A stretch of 64,000 nucleotides of DNA from Pricia antarctica. GTDB taxonomy: Bacteria; Bacteroidota; Bacteroidia; Flavobacteriales; Flavobacteriaceae. The stretch is taken from positions 82,767 to 146,766 of the forward strand of contig DRGL01000040.1 of the NCBI GenBank assembly GCA_011050085.1, written 5' to 3'. Shown in pieces: positions 1 through 8,731 of this stretch. Position 1 is the stretch's first letter. Each line of letters starts with the position of its first letter. The notes below the pieces were generated by a model. It made no database searches. It was not told the DNA's origin and saw only the letters and a list, made by a program, of their open reading frames with translations. The position numbers and the translations under genes are program-made.

Positions 1-67
1 TGGTCTTGATGGTATTGTATTGCTTCATCAAAGGGGTTACTTTCTTGATTTTATTCGTTGCGGCCAA
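1..67 (-). CDS. mutS: MutS DNA mismatch repair protein, N-terminal fragment (partial)
   Basis: Reading the minus strand from a TTG at 67-65 gives a 22-codon open frame that runs off the left edge. It contains the segment VTPLMKQYNTIKT, which matches the start of the MutS mismatch-binding domain (typically TPLMKQYxxIK followed by YPDALLLFRVGDFYE). An in-frame TAA lies four codons upstream of the TTG, and the only internal ATG falls inside the conserved motif, so TTG is the best start. The divergent arrangement with an RNA methyltransferase gene is common in flavobacteria. The family call rests on a short but characteristic peptide; the rest of the gene lies outside the window. Confidence 0.72.
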   Translation of the reverse strand, partial: MAATNKIKKVTPLMKQYNTIKT

Positions 68-118
68 ACTATTTTTTTATCTGAATTATGATTTTTATTA
101 CTACTAAAACGAATGTAC

Positions 119-126
119 TATTTTTG
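119..126 (+). promoter_or_regulatory. Candidate -7 box (TATTTTTG) upstream of the TrmH-family gene
   Basis: TATTTTTG fits the Bacteroidota -7 consensus TAnnTTTG. It lies about 100 nt before the ATG at 229, in the divergent gap with mutS. No TTG is seen at the -33 spacing, so this is a weak call. Confidence 0.3.
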
Positions 127-228
127 TCCTCAATTTTGAATTTCTGTTAATATTTGATGATATCTTTTTATTATACATATTAAGCGGTGTATCCCTAACC
201 GTTATTCACCAACAATCCGTAACCTTTC

Positions 229-765
229 ATGCGTAAACTGAAAAACGAAGAGCTCGACCGATTAGACGTTCATGGCTTTAAGCAGGCAAAAAAAACACCT
301 GTTGTCTTAGTTTTGGATAATATCCGTAGTCTGAACAATATCGGTTCGGTGTTTCGAACTGCGGATGCTTTCTTGGTCGAAACTATATATCTTTGCGGTA
401 TAACGGCCACGCCGCCCCATAAAGATGTTCGCAAAACCGCTTTGGGCGCTACGGAAAGCGTGGCATGGGAATATTGCGAAAGCACTGTTCAGTTGATGAC
501 GCGTCTTAAATCAAAAGGGTATACCGTAATCGCTGTTGAACAGGCCGAAAAAGCTCAGATGTTACAGGATTTTGATGTCAGTACCACGAAAAAATATGCC
601 TTGATTTTCGGAAATGAGGTTAAGGGTGTGAGTCAAGAGGTAGTCTCTGCCAGCGATGGTGTTCTTGAAATCCCGCAGTTCGGAACCAAACACTCCCTAA
701 ATATTTCGGTCAGCGTCGGGGTAGTGGTGTGGGATTTTTGGTCAAAACTACATTCTGCAATGTGA
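229..765 (+). CDS. TrmH/SpoU-family RNA 2'-O-methyltransferase
   Basis: This 178-residue SPOUT-class methyltransferase transfers a methyl group from S-adenosylmethionine to a ribose 2'-OH in tRNA or rRNA. The three SpoU motifs are visible: NNIGSVFRTAD (residues 36-46), FGNEVKGV (127-134) and IPQFGTKHSLNISVSVGV (148-165), which build the trefoil-knot cofactor site. It is short and has no extra N-terminal substrate-binding domain, as in TrmL/TrmH-like stand-alone enzymes, so the target nucleotide cannot be deduced. It is divergent from mutS and convergent with the folate/deoxynucleoside kinase gene. A second SpoU paralogue (RlmB-like) is present at 61202-61936. Family assignment is secure; substrate is unknown. 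Confidence 0.93.
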   Translation: MRKLKNEELDRLDVHGFKQAKKTPVVLVLDNIRSLNNIGSVFRTADAFLVETIYLCGITATPPHKDVRKTALGATESVAWEYCESTVQLMTRLKSKGYTVIAVEQAEKAQMLQDFDVSTTKKYALIFGNEVKGVSQEVVSASDGVLEIPQFGTKHSLNISVSVGVVVWDFWSKLHSAM

Positions 766-819
766 TGTAAGATATTGGCGCTAACGCTTCCCGGTGTTTG
801 AACTACAACTGGCCTATTT

Positions 820-1968
820 TCATTTCGATAGCCCTACGGCAAACTTTACAATTTGATCGAGAATGATTTGATAGTCATCCGGTTTTTCCACAAAATCTAG
901 GTCGCCAAGTTCGATGATTAGATTGTTTTGATCCGGATATCCTTTTATAAATTCAAAATAGCCCTTATTGATGCTGTCAAGATATTCGGGCGTAATACTT
1001 TGCTCATAGTCCCGCCCCCGACTTTTGATATTGTCAAGTAAACGTTCTGTAGTTTGATAGAGATAGACATAAATTTTGGGCTTTTTGACCTCTTTGTACA
1101 TCAATCGGAATAATTTGCTATACAGGGCATACTCCTCTTTCTGTAAGGTTATTCTAGCGAAGATTAGTGATTTATAAATATCATAATCACTGACCATAAA
1201 ACTTTTAAAAAGATCGTACTGAGAGGTATCGTCCGTAAACTGTTGGTAACGATCTGCTAGAAAAGACATCTCCAAGGGGAAGGCGTACCGCCCCTGATCT
1301 TCATAGAACTTCGGGAGAAAGGGGTTGTCCGCAAAACGTTCTAGTACAAGTTTGGCGTTAAAATCCTCTGATATCTTTCGGGCAAGGGTCGTCTTACCTG
1401 CGCCAATATTACCTTCAATAGCAATGAAATTCACATTGGCTAAAAGTTCGGACCGATTTTTGAACAACTGATGCGGTGTCTTTTCAAGACTTCCCTTATC
1501 CTTGCATTCCTGAATTAGGTTTCGGGTATCCTTATTTAATATGGGATGGTAAAATTGGGGTGCAATATCAGCCAAAGGCTTAAGGACAAATTTACGGAAG
1601 GGAAGCTCTGGATGTGGAACTATCAGTCTCTCCGATACTATGGCTTCCCTTTCGTAATATAGAATATCAATATCGATTTTACGATCTTGATAGCCGTCTT
1701 CCTGAAAACGAATCCTACCTTGCTCGGTTTCAATGTTCAATACCGTATTTAAAAGTAATTGGGGTGTTAGCGTTGTTTCAAGTGAAAGGCAAACGTTAAG
1801 GAAATCATTGGAATCGAAGCCCCAAGAACTGCTTTTATAAACCGGCGAAATGCGCTGTATGTCACCCGCTTTTTCCTGAATGGCGAATATGGCATTCTGA
1901 ATATTTCGCAAGGGATCGCCAAGGTTGCTTCCCAAAGAAAGATATGCAATTTTAGGGTCGGTTATCAT
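820..1968 (-). CDS. folK: Bifunctional HPPK (FolK) - deoxynucleoside kinase fusion
   Basis: The N-terminal part (about residues 1-155) is 6-hydroxymethyl-7,8-dihydropterin pyrophosphokinase: it starts with AYLSLGSNLGD and carries RKIDIDIL (96-103) and HPELPFRKFVL (119-129), the pterin/ATP site of folate synthesis. After a linker, residues about 178-382 form a deoxynucleoside kinase with P-loop GNIGAGKT (186-193), the ERFADNPFL segment and a basic lid (KSRGRDYEQ). One protein would thus serve folate synthesis and deoxynucleoside salvage, both feeding dTMP supply. I use the ATG at 1968; a TTG three codons upstream (1977) is also open. The gene is divergent from sppA. The fusion is continuous, with no stop or frameshift at the junction. 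Confidence 0.92.
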   Translation of the reverse strand: MITDPKIAYLSLGSNLGDPLRNIQNAIFAIQEKAGDIQRISPVYKSSSWGFDSNDFLNVCLSLETTLTPQLLLNTVLNIETEQGRIRFQEDGYQDRKIDIDILYYEREAIVSERLIVPHPELPFRKFVLKPLADIAPQFYHPILNKDTRNLIQECKDKGSLEKTPHQLFKNRSELLANVNFIAIEGNIGAGKTTLARKISEDFNAKLVLERFADNPFLPKFYEDQGRYAFPLEMSFLADRYQQFTDDTSQYDLFKSFMVSDYDIYKSLIFARITLQKEEYALYSKLFRLMYKEVKKPKIYVYLYQTTERLLDNIKSRGRDYEQSITPEYLDSINKGYFEFIKGYPDQNNLIIELGDLDFVEKPDDYQIILDQIVKFAVGLSK

Positions 1969-1980
1969 CGTTTGCAAAGT

Positions 1981-2027
1981 AACAAAAAGTAAGGCTGAGT
2001 TAATCCTACTCTATATTACTTTTTGTT
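1981..2027. repeat. Perfect 12-bp inverted repeat upstream of folK-dNK
   Basis: AACAAAAAGTAA at 1981-1992 is the exact reverse complement of TTACTTTTTGTT at 2016-2027, with 23 nt between the arms. It begins 12 nt upstream of the folK-dNK ATG in the divergent interval with sppA. It could be an operator or an RNA stem-loop in the leader; no GC-rich stem or T-run makes it look like a terminator. Confidence 0.5.
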
Positions 2028-2151
2028 GACAATCCCGTTAAACCTAATGCAGGTCAGGATTTAATGGTGCTTCGAAAATTTTATTAGGTCAGCTTTTGGG
2101 TAGCTTTGTCCTGAAAAGTGAAGCTAAAAGAAATAGTAGTGACGAGTTCGT

Positions 2152-2159
2152 TATCTTTG
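2152..2159 (+). promoter_or_regulatory. Candidate -7 box (TATCTTTG) for sppA
   Basis: TATCTTTG matches TAnnTTTG and lies 33 nt before the sppA ATG. No TTG is present at the expected -33 spacing. Confidence 0.4.
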
Positions 2160-2192
2160 GAAAAAAATTGAATATCTTCTATATCGATACCT

Positions 2193-3953
2193 ATGAATTT
2201 TCTTAGAAACCTGTTGGCCGCGATTATGGGTACCCTAATCGCTTTGGGCATTTTTTTCGTCATGTTTTTCATCTTTGTAAGCATATTAAGCAATACGGAA
2301 GATGCTGTCAGTATTAAACAAAATTCGGTGTTGGAACTCCAATTACAGCAGCCGATAAGCGATTACTTAGGTGACAACGAACTTGACCCTTTCACAAGTA
2401 TTTTCGAGCAGTCACAAGGTCTTGACGAAATCTTGAACGCTATTGCAGTTGCAAAGGATGACGGTGATATTAAAGGTATCAGCCTTAATAATAACTTTAT
2501 TCTAGCCGGTCTGGCGCAGACCCAGGCCATTCGAAGGGCATTGGGCGATTTTAAAAGTAGCGGAAAGTTTATTTATGCCTACGCTGATTTTTACACGCAA
2601 AAGGATTATTATCTTGCGAGTATTGCGGATTCAGTTTTTATCAACCCGGTAGGTGGCCTTGATTTCAAGGGATTGTCGTCGGAAGTACTTTTCTTTAAAG
2701 ACCTTCAGGAAAAATCCGGTATTAAGATGGAAGTTATACGACATGGAAAATACAAGAGTGCCGTTGAGCCTTTTATCGCCAATGAGATGAGTGATGCCAA
2801 TCGAACCCAAATTAAAGAGCTTATCGGGTCGCTATGGAACTCTATGCTCGCGGATATTTCGGATGGAAGGCAAATCAGACCCCAAGATTTGAATAGAATT
2901 GCGGATACGCTTGGCGGTCGAACGCCAGACTTTGCGGTGCAGTCCGGACTTATAGATGAAGTGGCTTTTTATGACGAGTATGAAGCGGCTTTAAAACAGG
3001 CCGTTGATTCCGTGGTCGACAAGGATCTGAACGTAGTAATTTTGGCGGATTATGTTATCCGTTCGAATAAAAAAATCACAAAGTCCGGTGAGGATAAGGT
3101 TGCAGTAGTCTTTGCGCAAGGCGAAATTATATATGGCGAAGGCGGCCCCGATGTAATCGGTCAAGGAATTATTACCGAAGCGATTCGAGAGGCACGAGAT
3201 GATGAAAAGGTAAAGGCAATTGTACTACGGGTGAACTCTCCTGGTGGTAGCGCACTTACTTCCGATATTATTTGGCGTGAAATCGAATTGGCCAAAGCCA
3301 AGAAACCCGTAGTGGTATCCATGGGTAATGTAGCGGCCTCGGGCGGATATTATATTGCCGTGGGCGCGGATAAAATATTTGCGGAACCCACTACGATTAC
3401 AGGTTCTATCGGGGTATTTGGTGCGGTACCAAATATTACCGGTCTCGCCAAGGATATTGGTATTAATGCCGAACAGGTGGGTACCAATACGAACTCCGTT
3501 GACTACTCGTTGTTCGAACCAATGACCGATACCTTCAGAACGGTTGTACAAGAGAGTATTGAAAGTACCTATGAAACCTTTTTGGACCGTGTCGCCCAAG
3601 GCCGTAACATTTCAGTGGCTGAGGCAGATAGTTTGGCGCAGGGTAGGGTGTGGAGCGGTGTTGATGCTCAGCGTTTGGGACTTGTAGATAGCTTAGGCAA
3701 CCTTGAGGACGCTATTGCGGAAGCGGCAAATATGGCCGAAATAAAAGAATACGGCATCAAAAAATTTCCCAAGTACAAATCTGGATTCGAACGTTTTATC
3801 GAAGATTTGAGCGGTGCCAGTACAAAAGCAAAAGAGAACCTGATTGAAGAAGAAATTGGCTCGAAAGCCTATGCTCTTTTAAAGCAGGTGAAAACGGCTT
3901 TAGACCAAGAAGGTGTGCAAGCAAGAATGCCTTTTGTCTTGGACATTAAGTAG
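2193..3953 (+). CDS. sppA: Signal peptide peptidase SppA, long (67K) type
   Basis: This 586-residue membrane-bound serine protease cleaves leftover signal peptides. Residues about 8-32 form a single N-terminal membrane anchor. The double-domain architecture of the 67K type is present: the catalytic Lys is in the N-terminal half (YKSAVEPF, K188) and the nucleophile Ser is in the C-terminal half (AASGGYY, S383), preceded by LRVNSPGGSALTSD, the oxyanion region. Both residues are intact, so the enzyme should be active. It has its own upstream promoter-like box and is followed 29 nt later by the VUT-family transporter on the same strand. The family call is firm. Confidence 0.96.
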   Translation: MNFLRNLLAAIMGTLIALGIFFVMFFIFVSILSNTEDAVSIKQNSVLELQLQQPISDYLGDNELDPFTSIFEQSQGLDEILNAIAVAKDDGDIKGISLNNNFILAGLAQTQAIRRALGDFKSSGKFIYAYADFYTQKDYYLASIADSVFINPVGGLDFKGLSSEVLFFKDLQEKSGIKMEVIRHGKYKSAVEPFIANEMSDANRTQIKELIGSLWNSMLADISDGRQIRPQDLNRIADTLGGRTPDFAVQSGLIDEVAFYDEYEAALKQAVDSVVDKDLNVVILADYVIRSNKKITKSGEDKVAVVFAQGEIIYGEGGPDVIGQGIITEAIREARDDEKVKAIVLRVNSPGGSALTSDIIWREIELAKAKKPVVVSMGNVAASGGYYIAVGADKIFAEPTTITGSIGVFGAVPNITGLAKDIGINAEQVGTNTNSVDYSLFEPMTDTFRTVVQESIESTYETFLDRVAQGRNISVAEADSLAQGRVWSGVDAQRLGLVDSLGNLEDAIAEAANMAEIKEYGIKKFPKYKSGFERFIEDLSGASTKAKENLIEEEIGSKAYALLKQVKTALDQEGVQARMPFVLDIK

Positions 3954-3982
3954 TACCATTTTTTAAACTTAACTTGGTATTC

Positions 3983-4693
3983 ATGACCATTAAAGACCAA
4001 AAACTGGCGTATCGCATCTATTTATACATGGGGGCGCTGTTCATCACTTCGTTGGTAGTATCGAACCTAATATTTCAAAAATTTTTTTATTGGAATCCAT
4101 TCGGAAAATTCGAAATTTTCGGAGCATCCCTTTTTGAAGTCTCTGTTGGAATCTTACCCTATCCAATAACCTTTTTGATTACCGATCTCATTTCTGAAAT
4201 CTATGGAAGTAAAAAGGCTAATCAGATTGTGACCGCTGGTATTTTTGCCTCCCTTTTTTCAATGGGGATTATTTTGGTTGCCGAAATGGCTCCTGCCATG
4301 TCATCTTCTCCAATTGACGATGCGACATTTACCAAAGTGTTTGCCCTTTCACCAGTCGCAGTATTGGCATCTATGATTGCCTATCTTATTGCTCAGTACA
4401 TTGATATTGGCATTTATCACTTTTGGAAAAAAGTGACCAAGGGCAAGTATTTATGGCTCCGTAACAATTTCTCAACCTTTCTATCACAATTTATCGACAC
4501 CTTTACCGTAGTCGGGCTCCTTTGCATCTTTGGTGTCCTACCTTGGAGTATGTTTTTGGGCTTGGTCATTAGCGGTTTCTTTTTTAAGATATTTATAGCA
4601 GTTTTCGACACGCCTTTCCTCTATTTATTCGTATATATATTAAGAAAGCGGTTCAATCTGGACGTAAATGAAGAAATTCAGCTCGAGGTATAA
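3983..4693 (+). CDS. VUT/YhhQ-family queuosine precursor transporter
   Basis: A 236-residue polytopic membrane protein with about six hydrophobic segments. The pattern PYPITFLITDLISEIYG near residues 55-71 is characteristic of the vitamin uptake transporter (VUT, DUF165, YhhQ) family, which imports queuosine precursors such as preQ0/preQ1 for tRNA modification. The C-terminal half has the family-like LRNNFSTFLSQFIDTF. I use the ATG at 3983; an upstream in-frame TTG (3974) adds three residues but is less likely. It lies 29 nt after sppA and may be co-transcribed. Exact substrate is inferred from family knowledge only. Confidence 0.9.
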   Translation: MTIKDQKLAYRIYLYMGALFITSLVVSNLIFQKFFYWNPFGKFEIFGASLFEVSVGILPYPITFLITDLISEIYGSKKANQIVTAGIFASLFSMGIILVAEMAPAMSSSPIDDATFTKVFALSPVAVLASMIAYLIAQYIDIGIYHFWKKVTKGKYLWLRNNFSTFLSQFIDTFTVVGLLCIFGVLPWSMFLGLVISGFFFKIFIAVFDTPFLYLFVYILRKRFNLDVNEEIQLEV

Positions 4694-4864
4694 TATTTAT
4701 ACTCGAACAGAGTTGTTATCGAAGGATGTCAAGAACATTCACCGCAAAAAAAAAGCCCGGTCACTAAGACAGTGGTAACTTGAAGTAAACCGCTCATTGT
4801 AGATCCCATTTAATTTCTTGGGTTGGTAGTGAAGAATATTTAAATATCACAAGCTTAATTAGAT

Positions 4865-7582
4865 ATGAAAAAGAAAGCATTAAAAATAACGGGAATCATA
4901 GTTCTTATACTTATTGCTATTTTAATCGCCGTTCCATTTTTTCTTGAAGGGAAGATTGGCGATATTATAAAGAACAATGTCAATAAAAACGTAAATGCCA
5001 CCTTCAATTTTGATGAGGCGGATTTAAGTCTTTTAGCTAGCTTTCCAAATGCCGAAGTTAGTCTCAAAGGGGTTAGTCTGATTAATAAGGCTCCCTTTGA
5101 GGGCGATACCCTTTTTGCCTCAAAAGAAGTAGCCCTGAAAATGGGGATTGGTGAGTTGTTCAAGGGAGCGGACGATCCTATAGGGATTAAAAGTTTGATA
5201 GTCGATGGTGCCAAACTTTACATTACTGTAGATTCCGAGGAGAATGCAAGTTATAATGTAGCCTTGGATACTGGCGAGGAAGCGGCCCCCGAAGAAGATG
5301 CTTCCAACAGCTTCATGCTTGATTTGCAATCTTACGAAATTTCCGACGCCCGTATTGTTTATGACGACCGGGCTGCAGGTATGCGGTTTGAAATTTCGGA
5401 AATGCAGCACACAGGTAGTGGAGACCTTTCACTTGACAAATCCGAACTACAGACCATGACCGACGGTCTTGTATCCTTTGAAATGGACAGTACGAACTAT
5501 TTGAATAAAAACAAGATTAAACTCGATGCATTGATAGGTGTCGATTTGAAGGAAAGTAAATATTCTTTTTTGAAGAACGAGGCATTGATCAATCAGTTGC
5601 CTTTGGTTTTTGAAGGTTTTGTCAAACTTAATGAGGATGAGACCCAAGAAGTTGATATCAGCTTTAAAACGCCATCTTCTGATTTCAAAAATTTCTTGGC
5701 GGTAATTCCTGAGGAATATTCCAAAAACATCGAAAACGTCAAGACTTCGGGAGATTTTGTTGTTGAAGGGAAGTTCAATGGTGTTGTCGAAGAAACGCAT
5801 ATCCCAAAATTTAATATTGCGATCAAATCTAACAACGCATCCTTTAAGTACCCTGATCTACCCAAATCGGTTACCAATATCAATATTGACACTAAGATTA
5901 CTAATAGCAACGGTATTGTAGATGATACCTACGTAGATATTGACAAGCTATCGTTTATGATTGATCAAGATAAGTTCAACATGACGGCCAACGTAAAAGA
6001 GCTGATGGGTAATACCAAGGTAAAGGCCCATATTGATGGTAAAATGAACTTGGCGAACATATCCAAAGCCTATCCTGTTCCGGCGGATATGAATTTAAAG
6101 GGCTTGCTTACGGCGGATATCAATACGGCTTTTGACATGGCATCCATCGAGAAAGAACAGTATGAAAATACGGCCACTACGGGGACCATGAGCTTAAGCG
6201 GTTTTGAGTATACTTCCGAAGATTTTGCAAACCCGATCAAGTTGAGTACCATGGCCGTTACCTTCAACCCTAAAACCGTTACGCTACAGCAGCTTGACGG
6301 CACCACCGGAAAGACTGATTTTAGTGCGAAGGGAACTATCGATAATCTATTGGGCTATATGTTCAACGACGAAAATGTGCAAGGCAATTTCGATTTGAAT
6401 GCCAACACTTTTGCTCTCGACGATTTCATGGTCTCTGAAACCGAAGAACCTTCCAGTGAAAAACAGGAAGAGAGCAATGAGAAATCTGATGCACCCGTTA
6501 CCGAAGAGAAGATAAAGATTCCATCATTTTTGGATGTGACCATAAACGCTGCGGCCAAGACAGTTTTATATGATAATTTGACCTTAAAAGACGTTAAGGG
6601 AACGCTACGGATAAAAGATGAAACTGCCACACTCTCGAATATGACATCCTCCATTTTTGATGGTAATATGTCATTTAATGGTAAGGTATCTACGAAACAG
6701 GAAACGCCCACCTTTAATATGACGCTCGATATGAGCCAGCTTCAAATCGCTGAAACCTTCAAGTCGTTAGATTTGTTGAAATCGCTTGCGCCGATTGCTC
6801 AGGTCATACAAGGTAAGCTTAGTTCGGATATTTCGCTTTCCGGAAACTTGACCGATGACCTCTTGCCCGATTTGATGACCCTAAGCGGTACTATTTTGGC
6901 CGATATTATGACTGAGAAAATCGATACTGAAAAGGCGCCCCTATTATCGGCATTGGATAGTAAATTAGGCTTTATCGATATGGACCAACTAAATCTTAAA
7001 GACCTTAAAACCAAAATGTCGTTCGAAAACGGATTGGTTTCGGTAGACCCGTTCACGGTCAAATATAAAGATATCGCTATAAATATAGGTGGAACGCACA
7101 CTTTCGATAAAAAGTTGGATTATAAAGCGACGATGGATGTACCCGCCAAATACTTGGGTGGGGAAGTGAACAAGTTGCTAGGCCAAATCGGTGAAGAGGA
7201 CTTGGAAAATCTTACCATTCCCGTAATCGCCAATATTGGGGGTAACTATAGCAGTCCGAATGTTACCACCGACCTGACCTCCGGTATGAAAAGCCTAACC
7301 AGTAAGCTGGTAGAAATACAAAAGCAGAAGCTCGTCAACAAAGGTAGGGACAAGGTCAAAGATTTAATCGGTGATGCCGTTGGCGGAGGTACTACTAAAG
7401 AGGGTGGCAAAAAACAGGATGCAAAAGAAATTCTGGGCGATTTGTTAGGCAATAAGAAAACGGATTCGGTACCGACCAACACGGGAGAAAAATCCCCTAA
7501 AAAAGAAGATGAGGTTAAAGAGAAGGCCAAAAACATTCTTGGGGGCTTCCTCGGTGCTAAAAAGAAGGATACGGCAAATTAA
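4865..7582 (+). CDS. AsmA-like large envelope protein
   Basis: A 905-residue protein with one N-terminal membrane segment (residues about 7-29) followed by a long periplasmic beta-rich region, the layout of the AsmA/TamB-like family thought to bridge the envelope and affect lipid transport or outer-membrane composition. The AsmA-type start is recognisable (membrane helix, then a segment ending in DADL-like FDEADLSLL, and ASFPNAEVSLKGVSL). An acidic low-complexity stretch (about 520-545, rich in E, S, K) divides the body. The C-terminal tail has three related short motifs (KDLIGDAVGG, KEILGDLLGNKK, KNILGGFLGAKK). It stands alone between the VUT transporter and a minus-strand gene. Specific function is unknown. 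Confidence 0.85.
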   Translation: MKKKALKITGIIVLILIAILIAVPFFLEGKIGDIIKNNVNKNVNATFNFDEADLSLLASFPNAEVSLKGVSLINKAPFEGDTLFASKEVALKMGIGELFKGADDPIGIKSLIVDGAKLYITVDSEENASYNVALDTGEEAAPEEDASNSFMLDLQSYEISDARIVYDDRAAGMRFEISEMQHTGSGDLSLDKSELQTMTDGLVSFEMDSTNYLNKNKIKLDALIGVDLKESKYSFLKNEALINQLPLVFEGFVKLNEDETQEVDISFKTPSSDFKNFLAVIPEEYSKNIENVKTSGDFVVEGKFNGVVEETHIPKFNIAIKSNNASFKYPDLPKSVTNINIDTKITNSNGIVDDTYVDIDKLSFMIDQDKFNMTANVKELMGNTKVKAHIDGKMNLANISKAYPVPADMNLKGLLTADINTAFDMASIEKEQYENTATTGTMSLSGFEYTSEDFANPIKLSTMAVTFNPKTVTLQQLDGTTGKTDFSAKGTIDNLLGYMFNDENVQGNFDLNANTFALDDFMVSETEEPSSEKQEESNEKSDAPVTEEKIKIPSFLDVTINAAAKTVLYDNLTLKDVKGTLRIKDETATLSNMTSSIFDGNMSFNGKVSTKQETPTFNMTLDMSQLQIAETFKSLDLLKSLAPIAQVIQGKLSSDISLSGNLTDDLLPDLMTLSGTILADIMTEKIDTEKAPLLSALDSKLGFIDMDQLNLKDLKTKMSFENGLVSVDPFTVKYKDIAINIGGTHTFDKKLDYKATMDVPAKYLGGEVNKLLGQIGEEDLENLTIPVIANIGGNYSSPNVTTDLTSGMKSLTSKLVEIQKQKLVNKGRDKVKDLIGDAVGGGTTKEGGKKQDAKEILGDLLGNKKTDSVPTNTGEKSPKKEDEVKEKAKNILGGFLGAKKKDTAN

Positions 7583-7662
7583 GTGAACCCATGTCACCAA
7601 CTGGAAAAAAAGTTGGTTACTTATTAGATAGATATACTAGTCCGTCAGAATTGCTGCCCATT

Positions 7663-7700
7663 ACAAAAAAAATGGCAGCTTCAGTAACGAAGCTGCCATT
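7663..7700 (-). terminator. Rho-independent terminator of the MDR oxidoreductase gene
   Basis: AATGGCAGCTTC and GAAGCTGCCATT form a perfect 12-bp stem (7671-7700) with a 6-nt loop. Read on the minus strand it is followed by a U-run (A-run at 7664-7670 on the plus strand). It lies 35 nt past the stop of the minus-strand gene and could also stop read-through from the AsmA-like gene. Confidence 0.85.
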
Positions 7701-7735
7701 CAAAATAGTTATTATTACGAAGTATAACTTCAACA

Positions 7736-8731
7736 TCAAACTTTTACCACCATTTTACCTTTGTTCTTCCCGTCGAACAAATCTATAAAAGCTTGGGGGA
7801 TATTTTTAAAACCTTCAACGATAGTTTCCTCATAATGTAATTTATCTTCGTTTAGCCAATCGGCCAATTGTTTTGTGGCAGCGCCAAATTCGTTCGTATG
7901 GTCACGCACTAAAAAACCTTGCATCAAAACCGTTTTCCGTACTAAGGTGCCTTCATATCTTGGGCCGGTCGGCACTTCGGTAGCATTATATAATGAAATG
8001 GCACCGCAATTAATAACACGGCCATTTTTATTGATATTTTCCATGGCAGCGTCTAAAATTTCACCTCCGACATTATCAAAATAGACATCTACGCCATCGG
8101 GGCAAGCTTCCTTAATGGCTTTATCCATATCATCGGTAGTCTTATAATTAATACCTTTATCAAAACCGAATTTCTCTTTCATCAGTTTCAATTTCTCATC
8201 CGTTCCGGCGATACCAACTACGTGGCAACCTTTTATCTTTCCAATTTGTCCTACAATACTACCAACTGCACCTGATGCTCCAGAAACGAGAAGGGTTTCG
8301 TCTTTTTTCAATTTACCGATATGCTCTAAGCTAATATATGCTGTTAGTCCTGTAAGTCCTAATACCCCAAGATAGGCAGATAGTGAGGCTTTATCAGAAT
8401 CTACTTTGGTTAAGCCTTTACCAGTAGAGGTTTGAAATTCTTTCCATAGTAGCATGCCATTAACAAAGTCACCCTTTTTAAAATCGTCGTTATCGGATTC
8501 CACCACTTCGGCAATTATTCCCGATTCGACGGGCTCATTCAATTTGAAAGGTTCGATATATGATTTCTGGTCACGCATCCTACCTCGCAAATAGGGGTCA
8601 ACTGAAACGTATTTAGTTTTCAAAAGAATTTCTCCTGAACCTGCCTCAGGTTTCTCTTCCTCTATAAATTTAAAATCCTTGAGCTGAGGTTTGCCATCCG
8701 GTCTATGTATTAACTGTATGCTGTTGTTCAT
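7736..8731 (-). CDS. NADP-dependent MDR-family oxidoreductase (leukotriene B4 dehydrogenase/curcumin reductase-like)
   Basis: A 331-residue zinc-independent medium-chain dehydrogenase/reductase. The N-terminal GroES-like domain carries the family signature YVSVDPYLRGRM (residues 41-52), and the Rossmann nucleotide site is GASGAVGS (151-158). No structural or catalytic zinc cysteines are evident. Members of this group (YncB/CurA, PTGR1) reduce the C=C bond of alpha,beta-unsaturated ketones or aldehydes with NADPH, often for detoxification. The natural substrate here cannot be told. The gene is monocistronic, ends in a strong terminator, and has about 310 nt of non-coding DNA before it. Confidence 0.93.
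   Translation of the reverse strand: MNNSIQLIHRPDGKPQLKDFKFIEEEKPEAGSGEILLKTKYVSVDPYLRGRMRDQKSYIEPFKLNEPVESGIIAEVVESDNDDFKKGDFVNGMLLWKEFQTSTGKGLTKVDSDKASLSAYLGVLGLTGLTAYISLEHIGKLKKDETLLVSGASGAVGSIVGQIGKIKGCHVVGIAGTDEKLKLMKEKFGFDKGINYKTTDDMDKAIKEACPDGVDVYFDNVGGEILDAAMENINKNGRVINCGAISLYNATEVPTGPRYEGTLVRKTVLMQGFLVRDHTNEFGAATKQLADWLNEDKLHYEETIVEGFKNIPQAFIDLFDGKNKGKMVVKV

Noticed and set aside
4740..4810. A-run with a short hairpin (CACT-AAGAC-AGTG) between the VUT and AsmA-like genes
   Set aside because: The stem is only about 4-5 bp and is not followed by a U-run; not a convincing terminator.
7591..7788. 65-codon plus-strand frame after the AsmA-like gene
   Set aside because: It runs through the terminator hairpin and into the 3' end of the MDR gene on the other strand; no protein-like features.
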